DNA of 64,000 nt from a virus, in IMG/VR virus record IMGVR_UViG_3300044981_000338, positions 62,001 to 126,000 of that record, one strand, 5' to 3'. The position numbers and the translations under genes are program-made. The stretch's first letter is position 1. Each line of letters starts with the position of its first letter. The notes under the pieces were generated by a model. The model saw only the letters and a program-made list of their open reading frames with translations, searched no databases and was not told where the DNA came from. Shown here one piece after another: positions 34,024-42,464 of the stretch.

Positions 34024-34917
34024 ATGTCCGAATCGACGATGACCCCGCAGACCGCTCCCCGCGACCGCAACCGCCTCTTGACGGAGTCGCCCTTCCAGCT
34101 GCGCATCCTCGTCCAGAAACTCGGCGGTCTGTCGACCGACGAGCAGAAGATGAGCTGGCACGACATGAAGTCGAAGGAAGCGCAGATCGACTACGTGCTG
34201 AAGCTGCTGCTGCAGTGGGACCAAGCCAATCCCGGCGCCGCGCAAGCGCCCCCTCCTGCCGGTCCGGTTCCCACCTCGAACGGAGCGATGCCTTACCAGC
34301 CGCCTCCCATGATGCAGGCACCTCCGCAGCAGATGGTGCCACAACAGCCGCAGCAATCGATGCAGCCCGCACCACACTACGCTCCCCCTGGCGTGATGCC
34401 GCACGCTCCCATCCCTGGAGCGATGATGCAGGCACCTCCGCAAGTTCCGCAGGTCAACCCCGCCGCCGCGCAGCAGGTCCAGCAGGCCACAACCGAGACG
34501 ACCAAAGCGCGCCGACAGCCGAGGACGCCCTCTGACGCACAGGCACCGCAACCCACCGCAGACATCGGCGTCGAGATCGTCGGACTGCTAACCACGCTCA
34601 AGGCCAGCGCCGATGCACAGGTCGCTCGCTACGATCAGTTCCAATCGTACCTCACCTCGTTGCTGCAAGAAGCGTCCGACTCCAAGAACAGTCGCGTCAC
34701 CGCCCTCGAAGCCAAGTACGCCGATGTCCATGCGACGCTGCAGCAGACCAACCAGTACCTGCAGTCCATCTCGCAGGTGCAGACCTGGACGCTCCTGGCT
34801 TTCCTCACCTTCATGCAGGAGAACATGGGCGCGTCGATGACTGACCTCCTCGGAGCTGCCATCAGTGACAGCGCCACCTTCCAGCAGCTGGTGAACAAGG
34901 CCACGGGAAAAGTCTAG
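34024..34917 (+). CDS. Proline/glutamine-rich protein with a likely -1 frameshift extension
   Basis: A 297-residue protein with a good ribosome binding site (GGAGAG). A short N-terminal helical domain (LTESPFQLRILVQKLGGLSTDEQ, 19-41) is followed by a Pro/Met/Gln-rich linker (about 72-155) and a helical C-terminal domain (QVARYDQFQSYLTSLLQEASDSK onward, about 200-290). It closes the replication operon. The last codons before the stop read G GGA AAA GTC TAG: the heptamer GGGAAAA (34905-34911) is a classic -1 slippery site, and the -1 frame stays open for 68 more codons up to the terminator. Function unknown. Confidence 0.7.
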   Translation: MSESTMTPQTAPRDRNRLLTESPFQLRILVQKLGGLSTDEQKMSWHDMKSKEAQIDYVLKLLLQWDQANPGAAQAPPPAGPVPTSNGAMPYQPPPMMQAPPQQMVPQQPQQSMQPAPHYAPPGVMPHAPIPGAMMQAPPQVPQVNPAAAQQVQQATTETTKARRQPRTPSDAQAPQPTADIGVEIVGLLTTLKASADAQVARYDQFQSYLTSLLQEASDSKNSRVTALEAKYADVHATLQQTNQYLQSISQVQTWTLLAFLTFMQENMGASMTDLLGAAISDSATFQQLVNKATGKV

Positions 34918-35116
34918 TCGCCGTACTCGAAGACACGTGGCCTGGGTGCGTACGCCCCTCGACCGTAGACATTCTGCGCTACGACGAGGCTGCCATCGAT
35001 GCTCTGAGCGACGCGTCGGTCCTACTACTCGCCCGCCAGGTCGGGGTTCTGGTTGATGAAGAGATCCAGTTCCCTGCCCTGGTGCGAGTGCGGCTAAAGC
35101 GCAACACTTACCAATA
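34905..35116 (+). CDS. C-terminal extension made by putative -1 programmed frameshift
   Basis: Slipping back one base at GGGAAAA gives ...GGG AAA AGT CTA GTC and a 68-residue tail (SLVAVLEDTWPGCVRPSTVD... ending VRVRLKRNTYQ) that stops at TAG 35114-35116, 1 bp before the terminator stem begins. This frame has no ATG, GTG or TTG before its last few codons and is closed by a TGA at about 34865 upstream, so it cannot be an ordinary separate gene. Its composition (acidic, Leu/Val/Asp-rich, few Arg until the end) resembles real proteins of the window, unlike the other two frames. The fusion would be about 363 residues. A small hairpin (GGGTG...CGCCC, 34943-34956) lies 31 bp downstream, farther than usual for a stimulator. 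Confidence 0.6.
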
Positions 35117-35117
35117 G

Positions 35118-35153
35118 AAAGGGTCGCTCTCCTTCGGGAGGGCGGCCTTTTTT
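35118..35153. terminator. Strong bidirectional terminator with TTCG tetraloop
   Basis: A 15-bp stem (35118-35132 with 35137-35151, three G-U pairs) closed by TTCG. A-run on the left and T-run on the right let it work in both directions. It separates the plus-strand replication operon from the converging minus-strand repeat-protein gene, whose stop is at 35159-35161. Confidence 0.9.
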
Positions 35154-35158
35154 CTTAG

Positions 35159-38100
35159 CTATTCGTCGCTAGGCTTGCCTCGACGGATGTAGATGGGTGC
35201 GTTGTCGCTGCTGTCCGACGAGGGCTGCGGGGCTACTTGGAGTGCTGGTGTAGTCGTTATTGGGGCGGGCTTGCCAACGACGCGCGCCGAGACAGGCAAC
35301 GTACTCGGAACGGCCGGAAGTACCAGAGGCCCAAGCTGTCCTGGAAGGAGTATGACAGGCGGTGGTGGTGGCGGCCCTGGGGGCGCCGGCGTGATCACGA
35401 GGAAGTAACTACCTACCCCCCAATCGTCGAAGATGCCCGCACCGAGCTCATAGTGCGGCGCCACAAAGGGCTGCGTACTGCCTTCGCCTGAAGCTACACC
35501 CGCAGGCGTCAAAAGCAGGGAGAGAGAAGATGTCGGCAGCGCTTCACCAGAGGAAACTCCCGCAGGCGTCAAGCTCAATGTGAGAACCGGGCGCGTCTGA
35601 CCTTCTGCTCCTTCAATGCCTGCAACGAAGAACACGTGTGAGACTTCAGCAGGAGACAACACCTCCGCACTCGAGAGACCTGTGAGCGTAAAGGTGCTGC
35701 TCAACGTCTCGGCTCCGACGGCGCCTTCTCCTGTACCTGCAGGAGTAAGAACAAGGGCCACATCGCCAGCACCCACGTGTTCCTCCGACGCAACGCCGGG
35801 CAGCGTCGTAGTGAGCGTAGAAGTCTCGGGGGATAGGACTTCACCTGAAACAACACCGGTCAGCTTCCCTGTGGACGATGCAGTCGTACTTCCCACATCT
35901 CCACCGACGACTCCTGCAGCCGAAACAACAGGGCCGACCACAGGCCTGCCGACAGCTTCACCTGATGCAAGTCCTGGCAAGGTCGTCGTCTGTGTAGAAG
36001 TTGTGGGAGAAGTAGCCTCCGACGATTCAATGCCAGCCGGCGTTGCTGCAAACGAGATACGAGGAGAACCCAGGGCCTCGCTCGAGGCAACGCCTGACAT
36101 TGTCACGATGATGCCAGTCTCCATGGCACCCTTGCCCACCTGCTCGTCGGACGGGACACCGGGAACGGTCGCAGTGAAGGAACTCGTTGGGGGAGACACG
36201 GCTTCGTCGCTCACGATGCCAGCAAGCTGAGAGACAACTGCGTGGACGACCCCGTGTCCCACCTGGTCGTCGCCGAGCGCACCCGGAGCCGTCGCGCCGA
36301 GGGTCGTCGAGGCGGGGCCCTCCTGCTCGTCGCTGGCGGCCCCCGAGAGGGTCCACGAGAGGTTCGTCGTCTCCCTCCCGAGCGCCTCGCCGGAGGCCAC
36401 TCCGGAGGGGGCCAGGACCGCCGTAGCGGTCTCGGTGCCGACCGACCCCCCGTCGATGCCCGCCGCCGTCGTCCCGGACGTCGTGGAGGCCCCCGGGAGC
36501 CCCTCCGCACCCTCCACGCCGGTCAGGGTCGAGGTGGCGCTCATCGTCTCGGGCGATAGCGTCTCGCCGCTCGGAACGCCGGCGGGGCCCACGGTGGGGC
36601 CGACCGCCGCGTGGCCCGCCTGCTCGTCGGAGGGCAGTCCCGCCAGGGTGCTCGTCTGCGAAGACGTCTCGGGCCCCACGTCGCCGCCGTCGATCCCGGA
36701 TCCCGACAGGACCGCCGCCGTAGTCTCCGCACCCACACCCTCGCCCGACGGGACGCCCGCGATCGAGAGGTCCATCATCGTCGACGCCGGAGGAGACGCC
36801 TCGCCGCTGTCGACCCCCGCGAGGGTGGACGTGGTCGAGGACGTCTCGCTCCCGACACCGTCGTCGTAGACCCCGACCATGGTCCCCGCGACGACCTCGA
36901 TGACCTCGGATCCGAGCGCCTCGCCGGAGCCGATGCCTGGGACCGCTAGCGTCGAGGTGATCGTCTCCTCGCCGACCACTTCTTCAGGTGGGACTCCCGC
37001 CGGCGCGACCACCGAGCTCACGTTCGGAGGACTCATCACCTCATCCGAGGCAGCACCTGGTTGCGAGAGGTCTAGGATGACGAGCGCACCCGCCGCCTGT
37101 CCTTCCTCTCCCTGAACGCCCGCGAGAGTGCTCGCGATAGAGAGAGTCTCCGGACTCAGCGCCTCCGCAGACGTGGCTCCGGCAGCAGATACGCTCGGAC
37201 CAACCGAGGCCGGCGGCAGAGCCTCGCCGCTCGTCAGACCCGGAACGGTGAAGGTCGACGTCTCGGTGACGGACCCCGCCTGCTCCGCCGAAGGCACTCC
37301 CGCGGGGGACGGAGACGGACCCACGTTCTCCGCGCCGACCGACTCGGCCGAGTGGACCCCAGAGACAGAGATGCTCGGTCCGACGTTTCCAGGTCCCACT
37401 TCCCCACCCGCGACCCCGGCAGGTCCGAGGCCCATCGTCGTCGACGCGGGTCCCAGAACCTCCGCGGGGTCAACCCCCGACGGAGACATCGCGGGACCGA
37501 CGTTCGCCGCACCGACGGCCTCCGCCGAGGGCACGCCCACCACGGAGACGTTCGGCCCGACGTTGCACGAACCGTCCCCCTCGCCGCTCGCGACACCCGA
37601 GGGACCAAGTCCGAGCGTCGTCGAGGCAGGTCCGAGAACCTCCGCCGAGTCGATGCCCGTCAGGATGTTCGCCGCCGCCGCGGCCGTCACCGTGGGCTGC
37701 GTCGACCCTTCCTGGCTGTGGATACCAGCGCTCGTCGTCGCGACGGTCGTCGTGGGCGCGCCGACGGTCTCGGCGCTGTGCACCCCGGAAGGCGCCAGCC
37801 CCAGCGTGATCAGCGGGACCACGTCCGGCGTCGCAGACAGGACGCCCATGATCACCTGGATCCAGGTGGCTGATGCACCGATCGGGGTCGTCGCCGTCGC
37901 GGACGTCCCCGTCGCCGCCGCCGTCTTCGACTCCAGCACCGACCCGTACCCGGTCACGCTGTTCGAATCGATCGACCACCCCGTCCCGGGACCCGTCGCG
38001 GCGTCGTAGTTGAAGTTGTAGCCGAGCAGCAGCTCTCGGTCGGACCCGGTGGTGACGGGCCCCGACGAGCCGAGGTTGCTCGTTCCCGAAGAGAAGAGCA

Positions 38101-38896
38101 GCGTCGCCGCATCGATCAGCGACGACGCGTTCTGCCCCGCGAGCTCGACGATGTAGACCTCGGGGAAGGCCGGCGTTGCGTGCCAGTTGACCGTCACCGT
38201 GTTCGCACCCGCGGCGGCGGCCCGGATCGAGGCGCACTTGTAGACGTAGACCGAGATGTTATCGGAGCCGGGCGAGTAGAGCAGGGACCCGACGAGGGTG
38301 TACGTGTTGCCGGAGTTGTCCGTCGGGACGCCGTTGAGCGTGTTCGTCGTGTCGCCCCACGCGATGAAGATCAGGTTGGCGTTTCCAGCGGTCTGGGCCT
38401 TCGCGTACGTCACGAGGCCCGTGCTCGAGCTGAAGTCGTTGACCGCCGTCTGCACGATGGAGGGAACCACGGCCGGCACGGGGGCGGTGCCCCCCTCGTA
38501 GGAGTGCAGACCCGCAGGCGACGGTGCCGGGCCCACGTTCGACGGCCCCACCTGCTCGCTCGAGTGGAGACCGGGCAGCGTCGTCGTGAGTGTGGAGGTG
38601 ACGGGGCTCTCGGCCCCGCCCGAAGTGAGTCCGGGGAGCGTGCCGATGTGGTCCGCAATCGTGTCCGCTCCGACCTGCTCGGCAGAGGGGACGCCGGGGA
38701 CCGAGAGGGCGACCGTCGTCGTCTGCGCCCCAAGGACCTCGTCCGAGGCGCTCCCCGGTATGGTCGCGTTCCCGACGGCCATCACGGTCGGCTCGGTCGC
38801 TCCCTCGGCCGACGGGATTCCCGCCGGGGCTACGAAGACGGTCGGACCGATCTCCGCGACCGAGAAGCTCGCGATGGAGTTGTCCGCGATGGGCAC
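35159..38896 (-). CDS. Giant tandem-repeat virion protein (about 46 repeats) with beta-sandwich insert
   Basis: A 1245-residue protein from GTG 38896 (MPIADNSIASFSVAEIG). Almost the whole chain is built of about 46 degenerate 19-21-residue repeats with the core AGVPSxExxGxxT (for example SGVHSAETVG, AGVPSAEQAG, PGLASGEAVG). One non-repeat domain (about residues 146-356), beta-rich with aromatic and Gly/Ser/Thr residues (GNTYTLVGSLLYSPGSDNISVYVYKCA), interrupts the array. The C-terminus is Pro-rich, then ends YIRRGKPSDE. Repeats of this kind are known in phage and bacterial surface proteins. Here it probably forms a long tail-fibre or whisker shaft. It follows the polyglycine adhesin gene. GC content is clearly higher over about 36.2-38.9 kb than over 35.2-36.2 kb. 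Confidence 0.75.
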   Translation of the reverse strand: MPIADNSIASFSVAEIGPTVFVAPAGIPSAEGATEPTVMAVGNATIPGSASDEVLGAQTTTVALSVPGVPSAEQVGADTIADHIGTLPGLTSGGAESPVTSTLTTTLPGLHSSEQVGPSNVGPAPSPAGLHSYEGGTAPVPAVVPSIVQTAVNDFSSSTGLVTYAKAQTAGNANLIFIAWGDTTNTLNGVPTDNSGNTYTLVGSLLYSPGSDNISVYVYKCASIRAAAAGANTVTVNWHATPAFPEVYIVELAGQNASSLIDAATLLFSSGTSNLGSSGPVTTGSDRELLLGYNFNYDAATGPGTGWSIDSNSVTGYGSVLESKTAAATGTSATATTPIGASATWIQVIMGVLSATPDVVPLITLGLAPSGVHSAETVGAPTTTVATTSAGIHSQEGSTQPTVTAAAAANILTGIDSAEVLGPASTTLGLGPSGVASGEGDGSCNVGPNVSVVGVPSAEAVGAANVGPAMSPSGVDPAEVLGPASTTMGLGPAGVAGGEVGPGNVGPSISVSGVHSAESVGAENVGPSPSPAGVPSAEQAGSVTETSTFTVPGLTSGEALPPASVGPSVSAAGATSAEALSPETLSIASTLAGVQGEEGQAAGALVILDLSQPGAASDEVMSPPNVSSVVAPAGVPPEEVVGEETITSTLAVPGIGSGEALGSEVIEVVAGTMVGVYDDGVGSETSSTTSTLAGVDSGEASPPASTMMDLSIAGVPSGEGVGAETTAAVLSGSGIDGGDVGPETSSQTSTLAGLPSDEQAGHAAVGPTVGPAGVPSGETLSPETMSATSTLTGVEGAEGLPGASTTSGTTAAGIDGGSVGTETATAVLAPSGVASGEALGRETTNLSWTLSGAASDEQEGPASTTLGATAPGALGDDQVGHGVVHAVVSQLAGIVSDEAVSPPTSSFTATVPGVPSDEQVGKGAMETGIIVTMSGVASSEALGSPRISFAATPAGIESSEATSPTTSTQTTTLPGLASGEAVGRPVVGPVVSAAGVVGGDVGSTTASSTGKLTGVVSGEVLSPETSTLTTTLPGVASEEHVGAGDVALVLTPAGTGEGAVGAETLSSTFTLTGLSSAEVLSPAEVSHVFFVAGIEGAEGQTRPVLTLSLTPAGVSSGEALPTSSLSLLLTPAGVASGEGSTQPFVAPHYELGAGIFDDWGVGSYFLVITPAPPGPPPPPPVILLPGQLGPLVLPAVPSTLPVSARVVGKPAPITTTPALQVAPQPSSDSSDNAPIYIRRGKPSDE
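35400..38830 (-). repeat. Array of about 46 degenerate 57-63 bp coding repeats
   Basis: Each unit encodes a Gly, hydrophobic, x, Ser/Gly, x, Glu/Asp core followed by two or three beta-type hydrophobic residues. By eye I counted six units before the interrupting domain and about forty after it. Units keep the protein pattern but diverge in DNA, so this is an old array rather than a recent slippage product. Confidence 0.7.
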
Positions 38897-38900
38897 GCGG

Positions 38901-40046
38901 TCACCACCACGCGATGTAGAGGAACCCGTTCCCTCCGGCGCCACCGGGACCGAACGTCACTCCCGCACCACCACCACCACCGCCGCAACCCCAACCGCCC
39001 ATTCCTCCCGTGCCACCCGTACCCGCCGACGCGCATGCGCCACCGCCCGTGCCTCCCCAGACGAAGAACGGATGCGCTCGATCCCCGTAGAGGTAGCCAC
39101 CGTTTCGGCCCGCCCCACCAGGTCCACCCGCCACCGCCGTACCTCCCGGTACCGTCGCCGGATAGTTGCTCCCCACGCCCGTCAGCGCACCGCCAGCACT
39201 CACGCTGTTGCCTGACGATGCGGCGCCGCCACCCGTACCCGCGTTGGTGAAAACACCCGAGGCACCCAGAGTGAGTCCGCCGCCCGCGGTTGGCGTACCC
39301 GGGTTTCCGCCGCTTGATCCCTGCACACCCGCGGACCCAGACCAGACTCCGCGAGGTGAGAAGCTAGCCGCTGTAGCGACTGTTCCTCCGCCACCTCCCG
39401 AAGCCGCTCCAGAAGCGCCACCACCAGTACCACCCGAGGCATTGCTGTTGGCACTGATCAGAAGGAGGCCGCCCACCGACTGCGCCGGAGAGTCTGCCAC
39501 GTACGTCGTCGCGGGCGACGATCCGGTGGCGCCGCTCGTTGAGCCGCCCGCGCCACCCAAACCGATCGAATAGCAAAGAACCGACGGCAACAGCGTCGCC
39601 ATGAAGGTGATCGAGGTGACGCCGCTCGATCCTCCTCCACCACCACCACCCTTGGCCGTGAGCGTCGCCGCCGTCAGACCAGCGCCTCCGCCTCCGCCTC
39701 CCCCGCACGCGACCATGTAGACGCTGGATGCCGACTTCGGCTTGACCCACGAGTTGTACCAGTTGCTCCCGTTCGGGACCCAGCCCGGGATGAGGACCTC
39801 GCGCGCCTTCGGGTTCGGCTTGCCGTCGCCGAGCGCCGCCATGATGAACGGCATGAGGATCGGCGCCTGGCCGATCTCGGGGTCCATCGGCGGCATTTCG
39901 CCGCGCCCCCAGTGCCACCAGAACTCCTCGTGCTGCCGCGGGATGGGGGCTCGCGCCAGCGCGACGAGCCGGTCGCGATCCGGCGTCCACAGGCGTCCTC
40001 CACCATCGTAGCGGTACGCCCTCGCCAGGCTCTCGCGGAGGCGCAT
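38901..40046 (-). CDS. Polyglycine-domain tail-fibre tip adhesin
   Basis: A 381-residue protein. The first about 105 residues are a structured attachment domain (WWHWGRGEMPPMDPEIGQ, VLIPGWVPNGSNWYNSWV). From about 112 on it is extremely rich in Gly with short motifs such as GGGGGGGAG, GGTGGGASG and GGTGGMGGWGCGGGGG, ending in FLYIAWW. Glycine-rich blocks of this kind build the polyglycine sandwich that forms the receptor-binding tip of some T4-like phages (gp38-type adhesins). A similar role in host recognition is inferred. It lies 4 bp upstream of the giant repeat protein. Confidence 0.7.
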   Translation of the reverse strand: MRLRESLARAYRYDGGGRLWTPDRDRLVALARAPIPRQHEEFWWHWGRGEMPPMDPEIGQAPILMPFIMAALGDGKPNPKAREVLIPGWVPNGSNWYNSWVKPKSASSVYMVACGGGGGGGAGLTAATLTAKGGGGGGGSSGVTSITFMATLLPSVLCYSIGLGGAGGSTSGATGSSPATTYVADSPAQSVGGLLLISANSNASGGTGGGASGAASGGGGGTVATAASFSPRGVWSGSAGVQGSSGGNPGTPTAGGGLTLGASGVFTNAGTGGGAASSGNSVSAGGALTGVGSNYPATVPGGTAVAGGPGGAGRNGGYLYGDRAHPFFVWGGTGGGACASAGTGGTGGMGGWGCGGGGGGAGVTFGPGGAGGNGFLYIAWW

Positions 40047-40049
40047 CGG

Positions 40050-40502
40050 TCAGTAGTCCCTCGCGAAGGCCGTCGCGTCCCACTGCGTGCTCGCGGCCGG
40101 CGACGCGCTCTGCTGCACGAGGAGAAACGTTCCGGTCGGGAGTCGCGAGAACGGAGGGATCCAGACGACGGGCGTCGTCTGGTTGGTCGCGTGGTCAGCC
40201 GCCTGCGACGCGCACGACTGCTCGCCGATGAGCTTCGTGTTGCTGCTCGTCGTCGACCCGCTCGAGACCGTGGAGAGGTAGAAGCGCGCGACGCAGGCCT
40301 GCGTGCTCGTGGCTGCCGCCGTCGACGTCGGCATCAGTATGACGCCGTCGAGCTCCGAGTCGTTCGCTCCCGCCGAGGTCAGGAGGAACGTGTCGGTGCC
40401 GATGGTGCCGCCGCCCTCGGACGAGTTGTTGCCCGTGGTGATGATGGCGGAGACGACGTTCGCCTTCGCCGCCCACTGCGGCTGCGTGTTGGCGGTGGTC
40501 AT
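40050..40502 (-). CDS. Small tail-fibre/virion-surface protein, 150 aa
   Basis: Rich in Ser, Thr, Ala and short beta strands (NVVSAIITTGNNSSEGGG, TFLLTSAGANDSELDGV) with a compact jelly-roll look. Similar small proteins commonly occur among phage tail-fibre genes. It lies between the adhesin and another unknown gene and overlaps the latter by 4 bp. The exact role (fibre, decoration or chaperone) is not known. Confidence 0.6.
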   Translation of the reverse strand: MTTANTQPQWAAKANVVSAIITTGNNSSEGGGTIGTDTFLLTSAGANDSELDGVILMPTSTAAATSTQACVARFYLSTVSSGSTTSSNTKLIGEQSCASQAADHATNQTTPVVWIPPFSRLPTGTFLLVQQSASPAASTQWDATAFARDY

Positions 40503-40936
40503 TGGTCAGCCTTCGGCGCAGCCGCCTCTTCTGCAGCCATCTTGTCCGCCTCCTCCTTCTCCCTGGCGTAGCGAGCCCTCTCGGACGCGTTCCAAGCGAG
40601 CGACGCCTCGTAGCGCCCACGGATCGCCCCGACGTCGGGCACGCGCTGGAAGGGGTCGCGCGTCGGACCCATCGACCAGTGGAACCGCCCGACGAGCGGC
40701 TCGAGGAAGCTGATCGACAGCGGGTCGGCGAGGCAGTCCATGAAGACGCCCGACGGGTGGTGTGGTCCAAGCACGAGCCCCAGACTCTCGAGCTCGGCGC
40801 GGTCCGACTCCTCCCCGCTCACCCAGCCGTAGAGGTTGCCCATCATGGGCCGGTTGGCCTCTAGCTTCGTGCGCTCAGCAGCCCAGGCCCGCATCTCCTG
40901 CTGCCACTTCTGAACCGCCTCGGTGTTCTCTGCCAC
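40499..40936 (-). CDS. Hypothetical tail-fibre-region protein, 145 aa
   Basis: GTG start at 40936 with a strong ribosome binding site (AGGAGG). Begins MAENTEAVQKWQQEMRAWAAERTKLEANR, a charged helix, then a central globular region with Trp, Pro and Leu (NLYGWVSGEESD, FLEPLVGRFHWSMGP), and ends in another charged helix (RARYAREKEEADKMAAEEAAAPKADQ). The helix-globule-helix layout would suit a fibre-assembly chaperone or connector, but no family was recognised. Confidence 0.6.
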   Translation of the reverse strand: MAENTEAVQKWQQEMRAWAAERTKLEANRPMMGNLYGWVSGEESDRAELESLGLVLGPHHPSGVFMDCLADPLSISFLEPLVGRFHWSMGPTRDPFQRVPDVGAIRGRYEASLAWNASERARYAREKEEADKMAAEEAAAPKADQ

Positions 40937-40946
40937 GTCCTGCCTC

Positions 40947-41309
40947 CTAGTTGCTCGGGTACTGGTGCGAGGCAAAGGCCGCCGCGTACGAGTTGTCCCA
41001 CTCCGTCTCAGCAAGCTTCGCACAGGCGACCGTCGTCGTGGGCCCAGGGAAGTTCACGAGGGCGCCCGAGTTGCTCGACGAGGTCACGAGCAGACGCTGG
41101 AGCGTCGTCCCGCTCAGCGTGTAGAGGCCGATGCCCGTCTCCCAGTTGGTCCCGTCGGAGGCCGAGTAGGCGACGACCGACGTCGTGTTCGGGAACGCCG
41201 TCGAGAACGGGATCCAGGGTCCGGGAGTGACGGCGCCCGCCAGGGTCCACGTGCCCGTGCCCGTGGTGGCCGTCGTCTCCTTGACCCAGTCTGCGTAGCG
41301 GCCGGGCAC
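40947..41309 (-). CDS. Tail-fibre-associated beta protein, 120 aa
   Basis: A small protein with the pattern NWETGIGLYTLSGTTLQRLLVTSSSNSGALVNFPGPTTTV (about 54-93), a sequence style common in phage tail-fibre and virion-surface beta domains. Begins MPGRYADWVKETTATTGTGTWTLAG. It lies between a long structural protein (41322-42464) and the 145-residue unknown and is clearly part of the fibre module. Function inferred. Confidence 0.62.
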   Translation of the reverse strand: MPGRYADWVKETTATTGTGTWTLAGAVTPGPWIPFSTAFPNTTSVVAYSASDGTNWETGIGLYTLSGTTLQRLLVTSSSNSGALVNFPGPTTTVACAKLAETEWDNSYAAAFASHQYPSN

Positions 41310-41321
41310 CGCGGCCTCCTC

Positions 41322-42464
41322 CTACAGCTTGTAGATGCCGGTCGGCGTCGTCGGGGCGTAGATCGAGCCGACATTGAAACTGATATTTCCGCCGGACGGA
41401 GTCACGGGCAGACCGCCACCGAAGTCGCTCATGTCGGCCGTCGACCCGACGGCGACGCCGCCCGCGGCCTGCGAGGTGATGGTGATCGAGCGGTCACCCT
41501 GGTTCGCCGCCGCGTTGAGCGTGCTCGCGTGACCGTCGCTCCAGTGGAACACAGGGGCGCCGCCCGTCGATCCGTCCCAGAGCTGGGCCTTGAGCGGCTC
41601 GACGTAGATGACGGTGTCGGTCGCGACGACCGCCTTGTCGACGACGACGCGCACCTTGCCGTCCTGGAACGCGATGAGCTTGTTCGTCGAGTCCGAGCCG
41701 CCCGCCGCGTCGTAGAAGCAGATGAACTGCCCAGGGTTACCCGCAGGCACCGTCGTCCAGGTCACGGGGCTCGTCGCGTTCGCAACGCCGCGGCTCGAGG
41801 TCGTTCCGGACACGGTCGGGTCGGTCCCGATGCGCGTGCCGAGGATGTCGACGACGAACTGCGCGAGCGTCAGGTCTACCGCGTAGCCTCCGCTCGCGTA
41901 CGCGCCGGAGGTCTGGACCGCGAGACCCTCGAGTGTGTTGAGGTCGAAGGTGTTCGTGGCGACCGATGCGGCGAGGCCCGTCTGGTTCGCGGACTGGATA
42001 CCAGCCGACGAGGTGATGCCGCCGCACACAAGCACATCGTTGTTCGAGAAGCCGTGGGTCGCCGACGTGTACACAGCCGGGTTCGCGTTCGTGACGTTCG
42101 TAATGAGCTTGAGCGAGTTTCCGGTGCTCGCAGTCGCGTCGATCAGGATCGCCTTCTGCGTGTCGCCGGTCCACGACAGGGCCTTCGTGTTGAAGCCGTC
42201 GCGTCCCTTGTCGAAGAGGTACGCGGCCCCAACGGCCCCGAGCGGCAGGTGGTGCCCGAACTCGACGTGGCGCATGCGCGCGCTTCGCAGGATGCGGTCG
42301 CGCGTCGTGCTGCTCTTGCGCTTCGCCTCGTGGTGCCGCCGCGCAACGCCCTCGTTGATGTGCCCGCGCATCAGGGCGTCGATCTCGACGCCGATGAGGC
42401 TCACGTCGGCGCGAGCGACGTAGGGACGCCCAACCCTGCGAATCCCGAACGGCAGTGCACTCAT
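41322..42464 (-). CDS. Virion structural (tail-fibre base) protein, 380 aa
   Basis: Begins with a roughly 65-residue basic region (MSALPFGIRRVGRPYVARADVS... EAKRKSSTTRDRILRSARMRHVEFGHH), then a long beta-rich region of Thr, Ser, Gly and Val with aspartates (LKLITNVTNANPAVYTSATHGFSNNDVLVCGG and similar). The pattern is that of a fibre or shaft protein with an attachment N-terminus. It overlaps the next upstream gene by 4 bp and belongs to the GC-rich fibre module. No specific family was identified. Confidence 0.62.
   Translation of the reverse strand: MSALPFGIRRVGRPYVARADVSLIGVEIDALMRGHINEGVARRHHEAKRKSSTTRDRILRSARMRHVEFGHHLPLGAVGAAYLFDKGRDGFNTKALSWTGDTQKAILIDATASTGNSLKLITNVTNANPAVYTSATHGFSNNDVLVCGGITSSAGIQSANQTGLAASVATNTFDLNTLEGLAVQTSGAYASGGYAVDLTLAQFVVDILGTRIGTDPTVSGTTSSRGVANATSPVTWTTVPAGNPGQFICFYDAAGGSDSTNKLIAFQDGKVRVVVDKAVVATDTVIYVEPLKAQLWDGSTGGAPVFHWSDGHASTLNAAANQGDRSITITSQAAGGVAVGSTADMSDFGGGLPVTPSGGNISFNVGSIYAPTTPTGIYKL

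Noticed and set aside
35400-38830. The repeat array as a CRISPR or a non-coding satellite
   Set aside because: Units differ in DNA but keep a protein pattern in one frame, with no constant repeats and unique spacers.
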